Of a stretch of DNA of 5,700 bases, positions 1 through 5,700 are shown one piece after another. Location of the stretch: the NCBI GenBank assembly GCA_003508565.1, contig DNUI01000045.1, positions 1 to 5,700 on the forward strand, in the 5' to 3' direction. Position 1 is the stretch's first letter. Each line of letters opens with the position of its first letter. A program made the position numbers and the translations under genes. The notes under the pieces were generated by a model. It did no database searches. It was not told the origin of the DNA and worked only from the letters and a program-made list of their open reading frames with translations. The stretch comes from Syntrophaceae bacterium (lineage in GTDB: Bacteria > Desulfobacterota > Syntrophia > Syntrophales > UBA2185).

Positions 1-1913
1 TTGTAGCTGCCGAGATGGTTGAAACCTCGCGGCTCTTTGCGCGGGTGGCAGCCAATATTAACATGGAGTGGTTGGAGGAACTGGGGGGGTCGCTCTGCAG
101 GTCAACATATTCCGAGCCTCACTGGAGCAGGGATCGTGGTGAAGTAATAGCCTATGAGCAGGTTAGCCTGTTCGGATTGCTGATAGTGCCCAGGAGGCCT
201 GTTTCCTATGGCCGGATCAATCAAGATGATGCCTCGCATATTTTTATCCGAAGCGCCCTTGTAGAAGGAGATTTAAAAAAACCTTTCCCCTTTCTGATCC
301 ACAATCATGATGTCATTGAGCGCGTTTCAAATATGGAAGATAAAATCAGGAGGCGTAATCTGCTCACTGATGAAGAGAGCATTGCCCAATTTTATGGTGA
401 GAGGCTTTTCGGCATCTATGATGTGAGAACTCTGCAGAAACTGATTAGGGAAAGAGGCGGTGACAGCTTTCTCAGGATGAAGGAAGATGACGTTCTGCAA
501 AGAAAACCGAAGGATGAGGAATTGTCGCCCTACCCCGATGAGGTTGTTCTGGATGAGCATAGATTCGCGTGTGCGTACCGCTTTGCTCCGGGAACCGCCG
601 AGGATGGCATCACATTAAAAGTTCCCATGCATATGATTTCCGCACTGAGCGCAAGTTCCGCAGACTGGCTCATTCCCGGCCTTCTCCGTGAGAAGGTTGC
701 CGCCCTTCTTAAAGGCCTTCCCAAAGAATATAAAAAGAAACTCCCTCCCCTTTCACACACAGGCACTGCAATCATATCCATAATTCATGAAAAAAAAGGG
801 GCTCTTCCCTCCGCATTGAGCAAAATCATTAATGAGAAATTCGGTGTTGAAATCCCCACCTCATTGTGGGCACGCGATGCGCTTGCCGATTATTTGCAGA
901 TTCGCTTTTCCGTGGTTGATGCGCATGGAAAAGAAGTAGTCGCGAGCCGGAATATCCGTGAACTCCAAAATGGTATTATCGCTGAGGCAGAATCAAACGC
1001 TTTCAGCAAAGCGCGGTTGCTTTGGGAAAAAACATGCGTGACACTCTGGGATTTCGGAGAACTGCCCACGTCAATCAGATTGGAAAGCGGGGATTGTTTC
1101 GAAGGTTATGCATACCCTGGACTTGAGTCCTCGGAAGGATGCGTCAATATCCGTGTGTTTAAAAACATGCAGGATGCAGAAGCCTCTCATAAAAAAGGCG
1201 TCACGGCGCTTTACGCAATCCACTTTAAAGATGTGCTCAAGCATTTGAAAAAAGCCATTACCCTCTCAGGCGATGCGAAGATATGGGCTGACAAATTCGG
1301 TGGCGTAAATCAGGCCGAAAATATGATTGCCTCAAAGGTTGCACATACCCTTTTCTCCAGAAATATCAGGACTCAGGATGCCTTTATCAACCACGCCGAA
1401 CATATTGCCAGGCAGATTCTCCCCGCAGGTCAGGCGGTTTTAAAAAAATGCATGCCCCTCCTGCGGGCGTATTATGATACAGCCGCAGCATTACAAAACC
1501 TGGAAAAGATGAACCGATTCAACAACCCGGTCCTGCAATATCTTTCTCACCTTAAAGAAGAACTTGATCTTCTGATGCCGAAAGATTTCCTGATCAAATA
1601 CGACGATGAGAGATTATGCCATATACCGCGCTATCTAAAGGCCATCACCATACGCGCGGAAAGAGGCATTGCGCACTTGGGAAGGGTCATTGCAAAGGAT
1701 GAAGAAATAAAAATATTTACCGTTAAATTGCAAGATATGGTAAATAGCGTTGCTGTCGGGGATTCAGAGGAAAAATTAAAAGCCATTGAGGAATATCGAT
1801 GGATGGTTGAGGAATACAAAATATCTCTTTTCGCCCAGGAGTTAAAGACGGCACTGCCTGTCTCCCCAAAGCGACTGGAAAAAAAAATACAGGAGATTGA
1901 GCGCAGCATTTAA
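1..1913 (+). CDS. hrpA: ATP-dependent RNA helicase HrpA, C-terminal part (5' end outside window)
   Basis: This is the C-terminal half of a DEAH-box RNA helicase of the HrpA family, a cytoplasmic ATP-dependent enzyme that remodels RNA and ribosome-mRNA complexes. The reading frame is open to the left edge: codons from base 3 read V-A-A-E before the first Met at 15, so that Met is internal, not the start. Numbering from it, residues 1-15 match the HrpA stretch AE(L/M)VETSRL(Y/F)AR. YSEPHW lies at 32-37, followed by YEQVSLFGLLIVPRR, where the DUF3418 region begins. RWMVEEYKISLFAQELKT (about 595-612) and PVSPKRLEK form the typical HrpA C-terminus. E. coli HrpA is about 1300 residues, so roughly half is visible here. 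The Walker A, DEAH and helicase motifs must lie upstream and cannot be checked. No frameshift or internal stop is seen. Family assignment is by recalled motif similarity and is strong; the exact cellular role in this organism is inferred. Confidence 0.93.
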   Translation, partial: VAAEMVETSRLFARVAANINMEWLEELGGSLCRSTYSEPHWSRDRGEVIAYEQVSLFGLLIVPRRPVSYGRINQDDASHIFIRSALVEGDLKKPFPFLIHNHDVIERVSNMEDKIRRRNLLTDEESIAQFYGERLFGIYDVRTLQKLIRERGGDSFLRMKEDDVLQRKPKDEELSPYPDEVVLDEHRFACAYRFAPGTAEDGITLKVPMHMISALSASSADWLIPGLLREKVAALLKGLPKEYKKKLPPLSHTGTAIISIIHEKKGALPSALSKIINEKFGVEIPTSLWARDALADYLQIRFSVVDAHGKEVVASRNIRELQNGIIAEAESNAFSKARLLWEKTCVTLWDFGELPTSIRLESGDCFEGYAYPGLESSEGCVNIRVFKNMQDAEASHKKGVTALYAIHFKDVLKHLKKAITLSGDAKIWADKFGGVNQAENMIASKVAHTLFSRNIRTQDAFINHAEHIARQILPAGQAVLKKCMPLLRAYYDTAAALQNLEKMNRFNNPVLQYLSHLKEELDLLMPKDFLIKYDDERLCHIPRYLKAITIRAERGIAHLGRVIAKDEEIKIFTVKLQDMVNSVAVGDSEEKLKAIEEYRWMVEEYKISLFAQELKTALPVSPKRLEKKIQEIERSI

Positions 1914-2016
1914 CCCACGGTGCATCAGGGATAGACTTCCTGATAAATTGTAACTACACGCATACATATGATGAAGTGACATGGCATCATCATTTCTGGA
2001 ATGACCGTTATATGAT

Positions 2017-2024
2017 GAGGTGAT
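2017..2024 (+). promoter_or_regulatory. Ribosome binding site that fixes the phosphatase start at 2026
   Basis: GAGGTGAT is an 8-base match to the complement of the 16S rRNA 3' end. GAGG lies 5 bases before the ATG at 2026. An in-frame GTG at 2020 would add two residues, but it lies inside this Shine-Dalgarno sequence, so it is an unlikely initiator. Confidence 0.8.
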
Positions 2025-2025
2025 A

Positions 2026-2628
2026 ATGAAGCTGATTCTGGTAAGACATGGCGAAACCCTTTCGAATCGAGAAAACATAGTACAGGGGATAACCGATATT
2101 GAATTGAGCGACCACGGCCACAGACAGGTGGAAAAGCTTGCTGAGTCTCTCAGAAGAGAATCAATCGAAGGTATTGTATCAAGTCCTTTAAAGCGTGCGT
2201 ATCAGACAGCTCTGGCCATAGGCAAATTCCATAATGTATCGATCAACATCGAAAGAAATCTTCAAGAAATGAACCACGGGGATTTTGAAAACGTATCGAT
2301 AGAAGATTTGAAGGAGAAGCATCTTCCGTTCATCAAAAATTGGTTCCTGAACCCTGCCTCAGTCGTTATGCCGAACGGTGAATCGCTCCATGATGTGCAG
2401 ACACGCGCATGGAGTACCATAAAAAAAATCGTCGATAATCCAAAAAACATTCTTGTCGTTTCTCATAGTATGACGATCATGACCATTCTCTGCAAAATTC
2501 GCAACATTGATCTATCCTTTGCGAGAGAGGTGCGTGTAGACGTGGCATCAAAAACTGTTGTAGAGTTTGAAGACGGGAAAGGCACGATAATCGCCTTAAA
2601 TGACACTCACCATCTTCAAGACTTATGA
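2026..2628 (+). CDS. Histidine phosphatase family protein (phosphoglycerate mutase-like)
   Basis: This is a complete 200-residue cytosolic phosphatase of the histidine phosphatase superfamily, branch 1, which hydrolyses phosphate esters through a phosphohistidine intermediate. From the ATG at 2026, LVRHGE places the nucleophile at His8 with Arg7 beside it. SSPLKRAYQTA supplies the phosphate-binding Arg57, Glu81 in LQEMNHGDF is the probable proton donor, and VVSHSM gives the second catalytic histidine, His147. Length and motif order are those of small members such as CobC- or PhoE-like phosphatases. The usual G-x-W-E-G after the acidic donor reads G-D-F-E-N here, so a specific substrate (phosphoglycerate, alpha-ribazole phosphate, sugar phosphate) cannot be assigned. 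There is no signal peptide or membrane segment. It lies 112 bases after hrpA on the same strand with no clear terminator between them, so read-through is possible but not shown. No cobalamin genes are visible to support a CobC role. Confidence 0.9.
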   Translation: MKLILVRHGETLSNRENIVQGITDIELSDHGHRQVEKLAESLRRESIEGIVSSPLKRAYQTALAIGKFHNVSINIERNLQEMNHGDFENVSIEDLKEKHLPFIKNWFLNPASVVMPNGESLHDVQTRAWSTIKKIVDNPKNILVVSHSMTIMTILCKIRNIDLSFAREVRVDVASKTVVEFEDGKGTIIALNDTHHLQDL

Positions 2629-2702
2629 TTCCAATTTTTCTCTAATTGATATATAGTGCCGCGAGTCGTTTGATCTTTTAAAAGCAAGATTTCCGTAGCA
2701 CC

Positions 2703-2712
2703 TGTATATACA
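2703..2712. promoter_or_regulatory. 10-bp perfect palindrome upstream of the HEAT gene promoter
   Basis: TGTATATACA reads the same on both strands. It ends 24 bases before the -10 hexamer at 2736, so it lies just upstream of the -35 region, where an activator or repressor could bind. It is AT-rich and short, so chance is a real alternative. No regulator is assigned. Confidence 0.25.
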
Positions 2713-2732
2713 CTATAGTTGACTTAAATGTA

Positions 2733-2741
2733 TGGTATAAT
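2733..2741 (+). promoter_or_regulatory. Extended -10 promoter for the HEAT-repeat/receiver operon
   Basis: TGGTATAAT is a perfect extended -10 (TG-N-TATAAT), which can support sigma-70-type initiation without a good -35. The nearest -35-like hexamer, TTGACT at 2719-2724, is only 11 bases from TATAAT, too close to act as its normal partner; at 16-17 bases there is only TATAGT or CTATAG. Transcription would start near 2748, leaving a leader of about 97 bases before the ATG at 2845. No promoter of comparable quality was noticed elsewhere in this gap. Confidence 0.6.
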
Positions 2742-2790
2742 AAGGTTAGAAACAATGGTAAATAATAGATAACATAGACTAATTGAGGAT

Positions 2791-2810
2791 CTCCGCAGGA
2801 TACTGCGGAG
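2791..2810 (+). promoter_or_regulatory. Perfect 8-bp hairpin in the 5' leader of the HEAT gene
   Basis: CTCCGCAG (2791-2798) and CTGCGGAG (2803-2810) are exact inverse complements separated by the tetraloop GATA. The stem is GC-rich and would be stable in RNA. It lies between the predicted transcription start and the Shine-Dalgarno at 2834. No T-run follows (next bases TATGCGCGCG), so it is not an intrinsic terminator. It could be an mRNA-stabilising or translation-modulating leader structure, or a DNA operator read as a 20-bp dyad. It does not match any riboswitch I can recognise. Confidence 0.6.
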
Positions 2811-2833
2811 TATGCGCGCGCTACCGGTTTCAT

Positions 2834-2840
2834 GAGGTGA
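2834..2840 (+). promoter_or_regulatory. Ribosome binding site of the HEAT-repeat gene
   Basis: GAGGTGA lies four bases before the ATG at 2845 (GAGG to ATG is 7 bases), close to ideal spacing. It supports 2845 as the true start. The same 9-mer, ATGAGGTGA, precedes the phosphatase gene. Confidence 0.8.
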
Positions 2841-2844
2841 AAGA

Positions 2845-4509
2845 ATGTCCAGTTCGGGTATTCAGGAAAAAGCCGTTGATACTTTGATCATTATGAATTC
2901 AGCAATCGTTAGTTTACACCTCTACCCGCCTACGAACGCAATGACCGCAAAGACCATCGACAGACTTTATGAGACTTTTCAGACTATTCTTGAGGATGAA
3001 AAATCTATAATATTTGAGGAGTCGGACAGGAACCTCCTCGTCTCCGGCAAGCAGCTGAGTCATAAGCATTTGGGTAAGCCCCAGGTAGCGATCTTTCTTA
3101 TGTTAATGATCAATTATGGTATCAAGAATCTTACCTTTGAGAAAGGCTTGGGCAAAATCGAACTTATCCCCTTTCTTGAAGCAATGTCCACGAAGCCCGA
3201 TGAAGTGAAATCGAAGGGAGGCCTTGAACAAGTCATAACCGGGGGAAAAATTCCGCACATTCTCATTAATAGAAAGACATTTACCGCAGAGGATCAAGAA
3301 CGACAAGGTGTTCTCAAGAAAGCGGAAAATCGTATCATTCATACGCTGGATGCTGGGATCATTGACGAGCGCGTTGTAAAATCTTCATATAGGGTAGTAC
3401 AGGAACTCTTTACCGAAGGAGAGAATGAGACCGCAGAGGCAATTATTGAAAGATTAAGCAATACACTTCTTGTTGATGACGTAACTGCAAGGGCTAATGC
3501 GTCTGAGGCCTTAGCAAAAATTCTGGAAAATCTCTATGCGGAACAGAAGATACAGATACTGCGAGCGATGTCGGGGAAAATAGTTGACTGGCTCAAAATC
3601 GAAACTGCATATACTCCCGCCTTGCAAAAGATTTCCACTCAACTTACGAATCTCGCTCATTCCTTGATTCGCAACCGACAATTTTCTGATTGTCATCCCA
3701 TAGTGCATGTTTTTCGTCTGATAATTTCCAATGAGATTCAAAAAAATGATGATATTCGATCGGCGGTGTCTGCTGCGTTAACGGAAATCGCATCTAATGA
3801 AATATTGGATATTCTCTTAGAAGAAATCAGGACCAACAAAGATAATGAGAAAATTGAAGCGGCCAAAATCCTTACAATAATGTCTGAATTGTCTCTTCAC
3901 CGTCTTTTAGAAATCTTGCAAAAAAGTGAAGACTCATCAGAGCGTGTACTGGTACTTAATTTGATAACCGAAATGGGCCCTGGGGCTGCACACATAATTA
4001 CGGACATGATAGATCCAAAAGCTCCCTGGTTTTACCTGAGGAATCTTGTGCGGCTTTTAGGAAGAATAGGCAAGGAAGAACACACACGCGTCCTCGAACC
4101 ACTTCTCTATCATGAAGATCACAGGGTTCAGAGGGAGGCATTAAAAGGTATCAGTAATATCGGAGGAAGCTCCAGAGGTAAAATCCTGTTGGATGCCCTC
4201 CCGAAATGTGATGATCTATTCAAAGCAGGTATTGTGGCTACCCTGGGTTCTTTGAAATCTCGAGACGCAATACATCCACTTATAGAGCTTTTCAAGACCA
4301 AACTTTCGGTACCAGATGAAGTAAAAACGGATCTGCAGGAAAAGATATGTCTTGCCCTAGGAAACATCGGTGATAAAGAGGCACTGTCATTCCTAACGGA
4401 AATCACTAAACATAAGGGCTTTCTCCGCTTCAAGTCATATACTCCTGCAGTAAAAACTGCCGCGGAGAAGGCATTAGGAAGGATCATAAGGAAAGCAGAA
4501 ACACAATAA
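2845..4509 (+). CDS. HEAT-repeat protein with a distinct N-terminal domain
   Basis: This is a 554-residue, apparently soluble protein with no signal peptide or membrane segment. Residues about 10-150 form a compact N-terminal domain with the landmarks SLHLYPPTN (23-31), LLVSGKQL (64-71), FLMLMINYGIKNLTFEKGL (84-102) and a short strand-like stretch near 137-146. I recall similar LYPP-bearing N-terminal domains in deltaproteobacterial HEAT or HD-type signalling proteins, but this needs a profile search. The middle (about 155-390) is helical. The C-terminal part holds clear HEAT-type helix pairs at about 395-440 (LRNLVRLLGRIG, VQREALKGISNIG), 455-485 (KAGIVATLGSL) and 497-545 (ICLALGNIGDKEALSFL). 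HEAT repeats build alpha-solenoid scaffolds for protein binding, so a scaffold role is inferred. No catalytic motif is visible. The receiver gene follows after 52 bases on the same strand, suggesting co-transcription from the promoter near 2736. Biological function is unknown. Confidence 0.88.
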   Translation: MSSSGIQEKAVDTLIIMNSAIVSLHLYPPTNAMTAKTIDRLYETFQTILEDEKSIIFEESDRNLLVSGKQLSHKHLGKPQVAIFLMLMINYGIKNLTFEKGLGKIELIPFLEAMSTKPDEVKSKGGLEQVITGGKIPHILINRKTFTAEDQERQGVLKKAENRIIHTLDAGIIDERVVKSSYRVVQELFTEGENETAEAIIERLSNTLLVDDVTARANASEALAKILENLYAEQKIQILRAMSGKIVDWLKIETAYTPALQKISTQLTNLAHSLIRNRQFSDCHPIVHVFRLIISNEIQKNDDIRSAVSAALTEIASNEILDILLEEIRTNKDNEKIEAAKILTIMSELSLHRLLEILQKSEDSSERVLVLNLITEMGPGAAHIITDMIDPKAPWFYLRNLVRLLGRIGKEEHTRVLEPLLYHEDHRVQREALKGISNIGGSSRGKILLDALPKCDDLFKAGIVATLGSLKSRDAIHPLIELFKTKLSVPDEVKTDLQEKICLALGNIGDKEALSFLTEITKHKGFLRFKSYTPAVKTAAEKALGRIIRKAETQ

Positions 4510-4561
4510 CTCTCAAATTATACAATACTGCAAGAATGCTTCATACACTAAGGATGATGTT

Positions 4562-4966
4562 ATGAACGACACAACCGAACAGGAAACCCCTCGAAGGAAG
4601 AAGGTCTTACTCATAGATGACGAAGAAGATTTTTGTTTTTTTGTTAAACTCAATCTGGAAAAGACAGGCAAATATGAAGTTATCACAACCACAAGCGGTG
4701 AAACCGGTTTAATCATGGCTTCAAAGGAACATCCCGATCTGGTCCTTCTCGATATTATCATGCCCGATATGAATGGTGGACAGGTCGCGGGATTGCTTCT
4801 TGATGATGCGAACACAAAGGACATCCCTGTACTGTTTATTACCGCTATAGCGTCGAGGAGCGAAACACAATCGCAGGATGGCATAATCGGCGGGAGAATG
4901 TTTATCGCCAAACCTGTGACTGCTGAAGAGCTGGAGATTAAAATTGATTCTGTATTACATGAGTGA
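4562..4966 (+). CDS. Single-domain response regulator (receiver only)
   Basis: This is a 134-residue CheY-like receiver with no output domain. The acidic pair Asp19-Asp20 (LLIDDEED) and the phosphoacceptor Asp64 (LVLLDIIMPDMNG) are present, as are Thr94 (FITA) and Lys117 (FIAKP), with Phe114 at the usual aromatic switch position. All residues needed for Mg2+-dependent phosphorylation are therefore intact. Residues 1-13 are a short polar, basic lead-in, and the domain fills the rest. An AAGGAT Shine-Dalgarno-like sequence ends 6 bases before the ATG. It lies 52 bases behind the HEAT-repeat gene with no terminator between them, so the two probably share a transcript. Without an output domain it must act by protein-protein contact or phosphotransfer, and the HEAT protein is the obvious nearby candidate partner, though this is inference. 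No histidine kinase lies in the window, so the phosphodonor is unknown. Confidence 0.93.
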   Translation: MNDTTEQETPRRKKVLLIDDEEDFCFFVKLNLEKTGKYEVITTTSGETGLIMASKEHPDLVLLDIIMPDMNGGQVAGLLLDDANTKDIPVLFITAIASRSETQSQDGIIGGRMFIAKPVTAEELEIKIDSVLHE

Positions 4967-4988
4967 GGCTTAGCGTTCCCCAAAACAT

Positions 4989-5054
4989 TACCGAAGATAC
5001 ATAACACAGCCGATAGGCCTTGAGTGAGTGAAACAACACAAAGAATCTTCGGTA
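4989..5054. repeat. 10-bp inverted repeat between convergent genes
   Basis: TACCGAAGAT (4989-4998) and ATCTTCGGTA (5045-5054) are exact inverse complements with a 46-base spacer. They fill most of the 95-base gap between the receiver gene (+) and the hydrolase gene (-), where a bidirectional terminator would be expected. The plus-strand 3' flank has no T-run. On the minus strand the stem is followed by ATGTTTTG, a weak U-tract. The long loop makes classic intrinsic termination doubtful. Confidence 0.45.
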
Positions 5055-5061
5055 TCATCCC

Positions 5062-5700
5062 TCAGATGTTATTTTTCAGGTATCTCTTGATGTAACGTAT
5101 TACGTGCTCCTTTGGCTGAAAGATTCCGAAATGCCCTTCACAGAGTATATCTGCATCAAGGGCAAGGAGTTTTTCCATTGACTTTTTCCATAGGCTCATA
5201 TCGGATCTGAAAATATCCAAAAATGGTCCGTGGATATCCTGACCAAACAGTATCCGCTTGCCTCCTCGATCCAGATACACAGAAAGAGATCCGGGTGTGT
5301 GCCCTGGTGTATGGAGGCAGTGGAGTTCCTCCCCACCACACTGAAGTGTTTCATGGTCACCCATGAGTTTCACATCGACAACGGTTGGTGGAAATGTTGT
5401 TCCATAACAGCTTGCTGCTGTTCTCACGCTGTCACCTTCCTCAACAGCATCGGCATCAAGGTTGTGCATTACGATCTTGCATCCGAACTGTGTTCGAAAA
5501 TACGGAGCTGAACCTATATGGTCAATATGGTTATGGGTAAGAATAAGGGTTGAGATTGACCTGGGATCAAGTCCCGCGTCCTCAATGTTTTTTTGCAGTA
5601 TCCGTGAACTTCCTCCTGCGCCGGCATCAATCATGACAAGCTTTCCATTAAAATCCACTATGAAGGATGTTGCGTCATCAGAACGCGAAACATCCGGACC
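5062..5700 (-). CDS. Metallo-beta-lactamase-fold hydrolase, N-terminus outside window
   Basis: This is an MBL-fold metallohydrolase read leftwards from the right edge, with 212 residues visible. A GTG at 5658 could look like a start, but the frame stays open to 5700 and encodes the fold's expected N-terminal strand (DATSFIVDFNGKLVMIDAG), so the gene begins beyond the window. Counting from the edge, the metal site is complete: His56, His58, Asp60 and His61 (THNHIDH), His134 (HTPGHTPGS), Asp155 (LFGQDIHGP) and His190 (CEGHFG). This is the two-metal ligand set of glyoxalase II-like and related hydrolases, with HTPGHTPGS typical of the group. The visible C-terminus ends shortly after the last His, with a basic helix (RYIKRYLK), and there is no flavodoxin or extra domain. 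The substrate cannot be told from sequence: hydroxyacyl-thioester, lactone and phosphodiester hydrolases all share these motifs. It is convergent with the receiver gene and probably unrelated to it. Confidence 0.9.
   Translation of the reverse strand, partial: GPDVSRSDDATSFIVDFNGKLVMIDAGAGGSSRILQKNIEDAGLDPRSISTLILTHNHIDHIGSAPYFRTQFGCKIVMHNLDADAVEEGDSVRTAASCYGTTFPPTVVDVKLMGDHETLQCGGEELHCLHTPGHTPGSLSVYLDRGGKRILFGQDIHGPFLDIFRSDMSLWKKSMEKLLALDADILCEGHFGIFQPKEHVIRYIKRYLKNNI

Noticed and set aside
15..17. ATG as start codon of a 632-residue protein.
   Set aside because: The codons before it are open and match the HrpA sequence, so this Met is internal.
1924..1944. Possible terminator after hrpA: ATCAGG ... 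CCTGAT with a 9-base loop.
   Set aside because: The stem is only 6 bp and is followed by AAATTG, with no T-run.
1968..1993. ATGATG ... CATCAT inverted repeat before the phosphatase gene.
   Set aside because: It is short, AT-rich and made of trinucleotide-like repeats that pair in several registers; chance is the simpler explanation.
2673..2690. Hairpin or terminator around CTTTTAAAAG after the phosphatase gene.
   Set aside because: The stem is almost all A-T, the palindrome has no loop, and no T-run follows.
2702..2718. LexA (SOS) box resembling CTGTATATA.
   Set aside because: The left half fits CTG-N10-CAG, but the right half reads ATA where CAG is needed.
2748..2844. Riboswitch (for example cyclic di-GMP type) in the leader of the HEAT gene.
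   Set aside because: Only one short hairpin is visible and none of the conserved core sequences of known classes could be recognised.
4513..5058. 181-residue open frame on the minus strand opposite the receiver gene.
   Set aside because: It is antisense to a clear receiver domain, has low-complexity Ser-rich composition and no recognisable motif.
5230..5511. 93-residue plus-strand open frame inside the hydrolase gene.
   Set aside because: It is antisense to conserved metal-binding motifs, rich in Cys, and has no family resemblance.
5656..5658. GTG as start codon of the MBL-fold hydrolase.
   Set aside because: The frame continues open to the window edge and the upstream residues fit the N-terminal strand of the fold.

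Overview
The window reads as ordinary chromosomal DNA from a moderate-GC bacterium. It has dense genes, canonical GAGGTGA-type ribosome binding sites, and no sign of mobile elements, RNA genes or CRISPR. Three things point to a Gram-negative anaerobe of the Desulfobacterota (former Deltaproteobacteria) or a close relative: a long HrpA helicase with a DUF3418 tail, a HEAT-repeat protein with a distinctive N-terminal domain, and a stand-alone receiver protein next to it. The taxonomic guess rests on recalled protein resemblance only and is tentative.

Layout. Positions 1-1913 (+) hold the C-terminal part of an HrpA-type DEAH-box RNA helicase whose ATPase core lies left of the window. After a 112-base gap, 2026-2628 (+) encodes a complete 200-residue histidine phosphatase of the phosphoglycerate-mutase-like superfamily. 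A 216-base intergenic region (2629-2844) carries an extended -10 promoter, a small palindrome upstream of it, and a perfect 8-bp hairpin in the presumed leader. It leads into a probable two-gene operon: a 554-residue HEAT-repeat protein (2845-4509) and a 134-residue receiver-only response regulator (4562-4966). Convergent to these, 5062-5700 (-) is a metallo-beta-lactamase-fold hydrolase whose N-terminus runs off the right edge.

How the genes relate. The HEAT protein and receiver are the only pair for which order, spacing and a dedicated promoter suggest a joint role. A phosphorylatable switch beside an alpha-solenoid scaffold suggests a signalling or protein-assembly module with no output domain in view. 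The helicase, phosphatase and hydrolase look like independent housekeeping or metabolic genes.

I see no convincing new defence or mobile system. The best leads are the HEAT/receiver pair and its structured leader.
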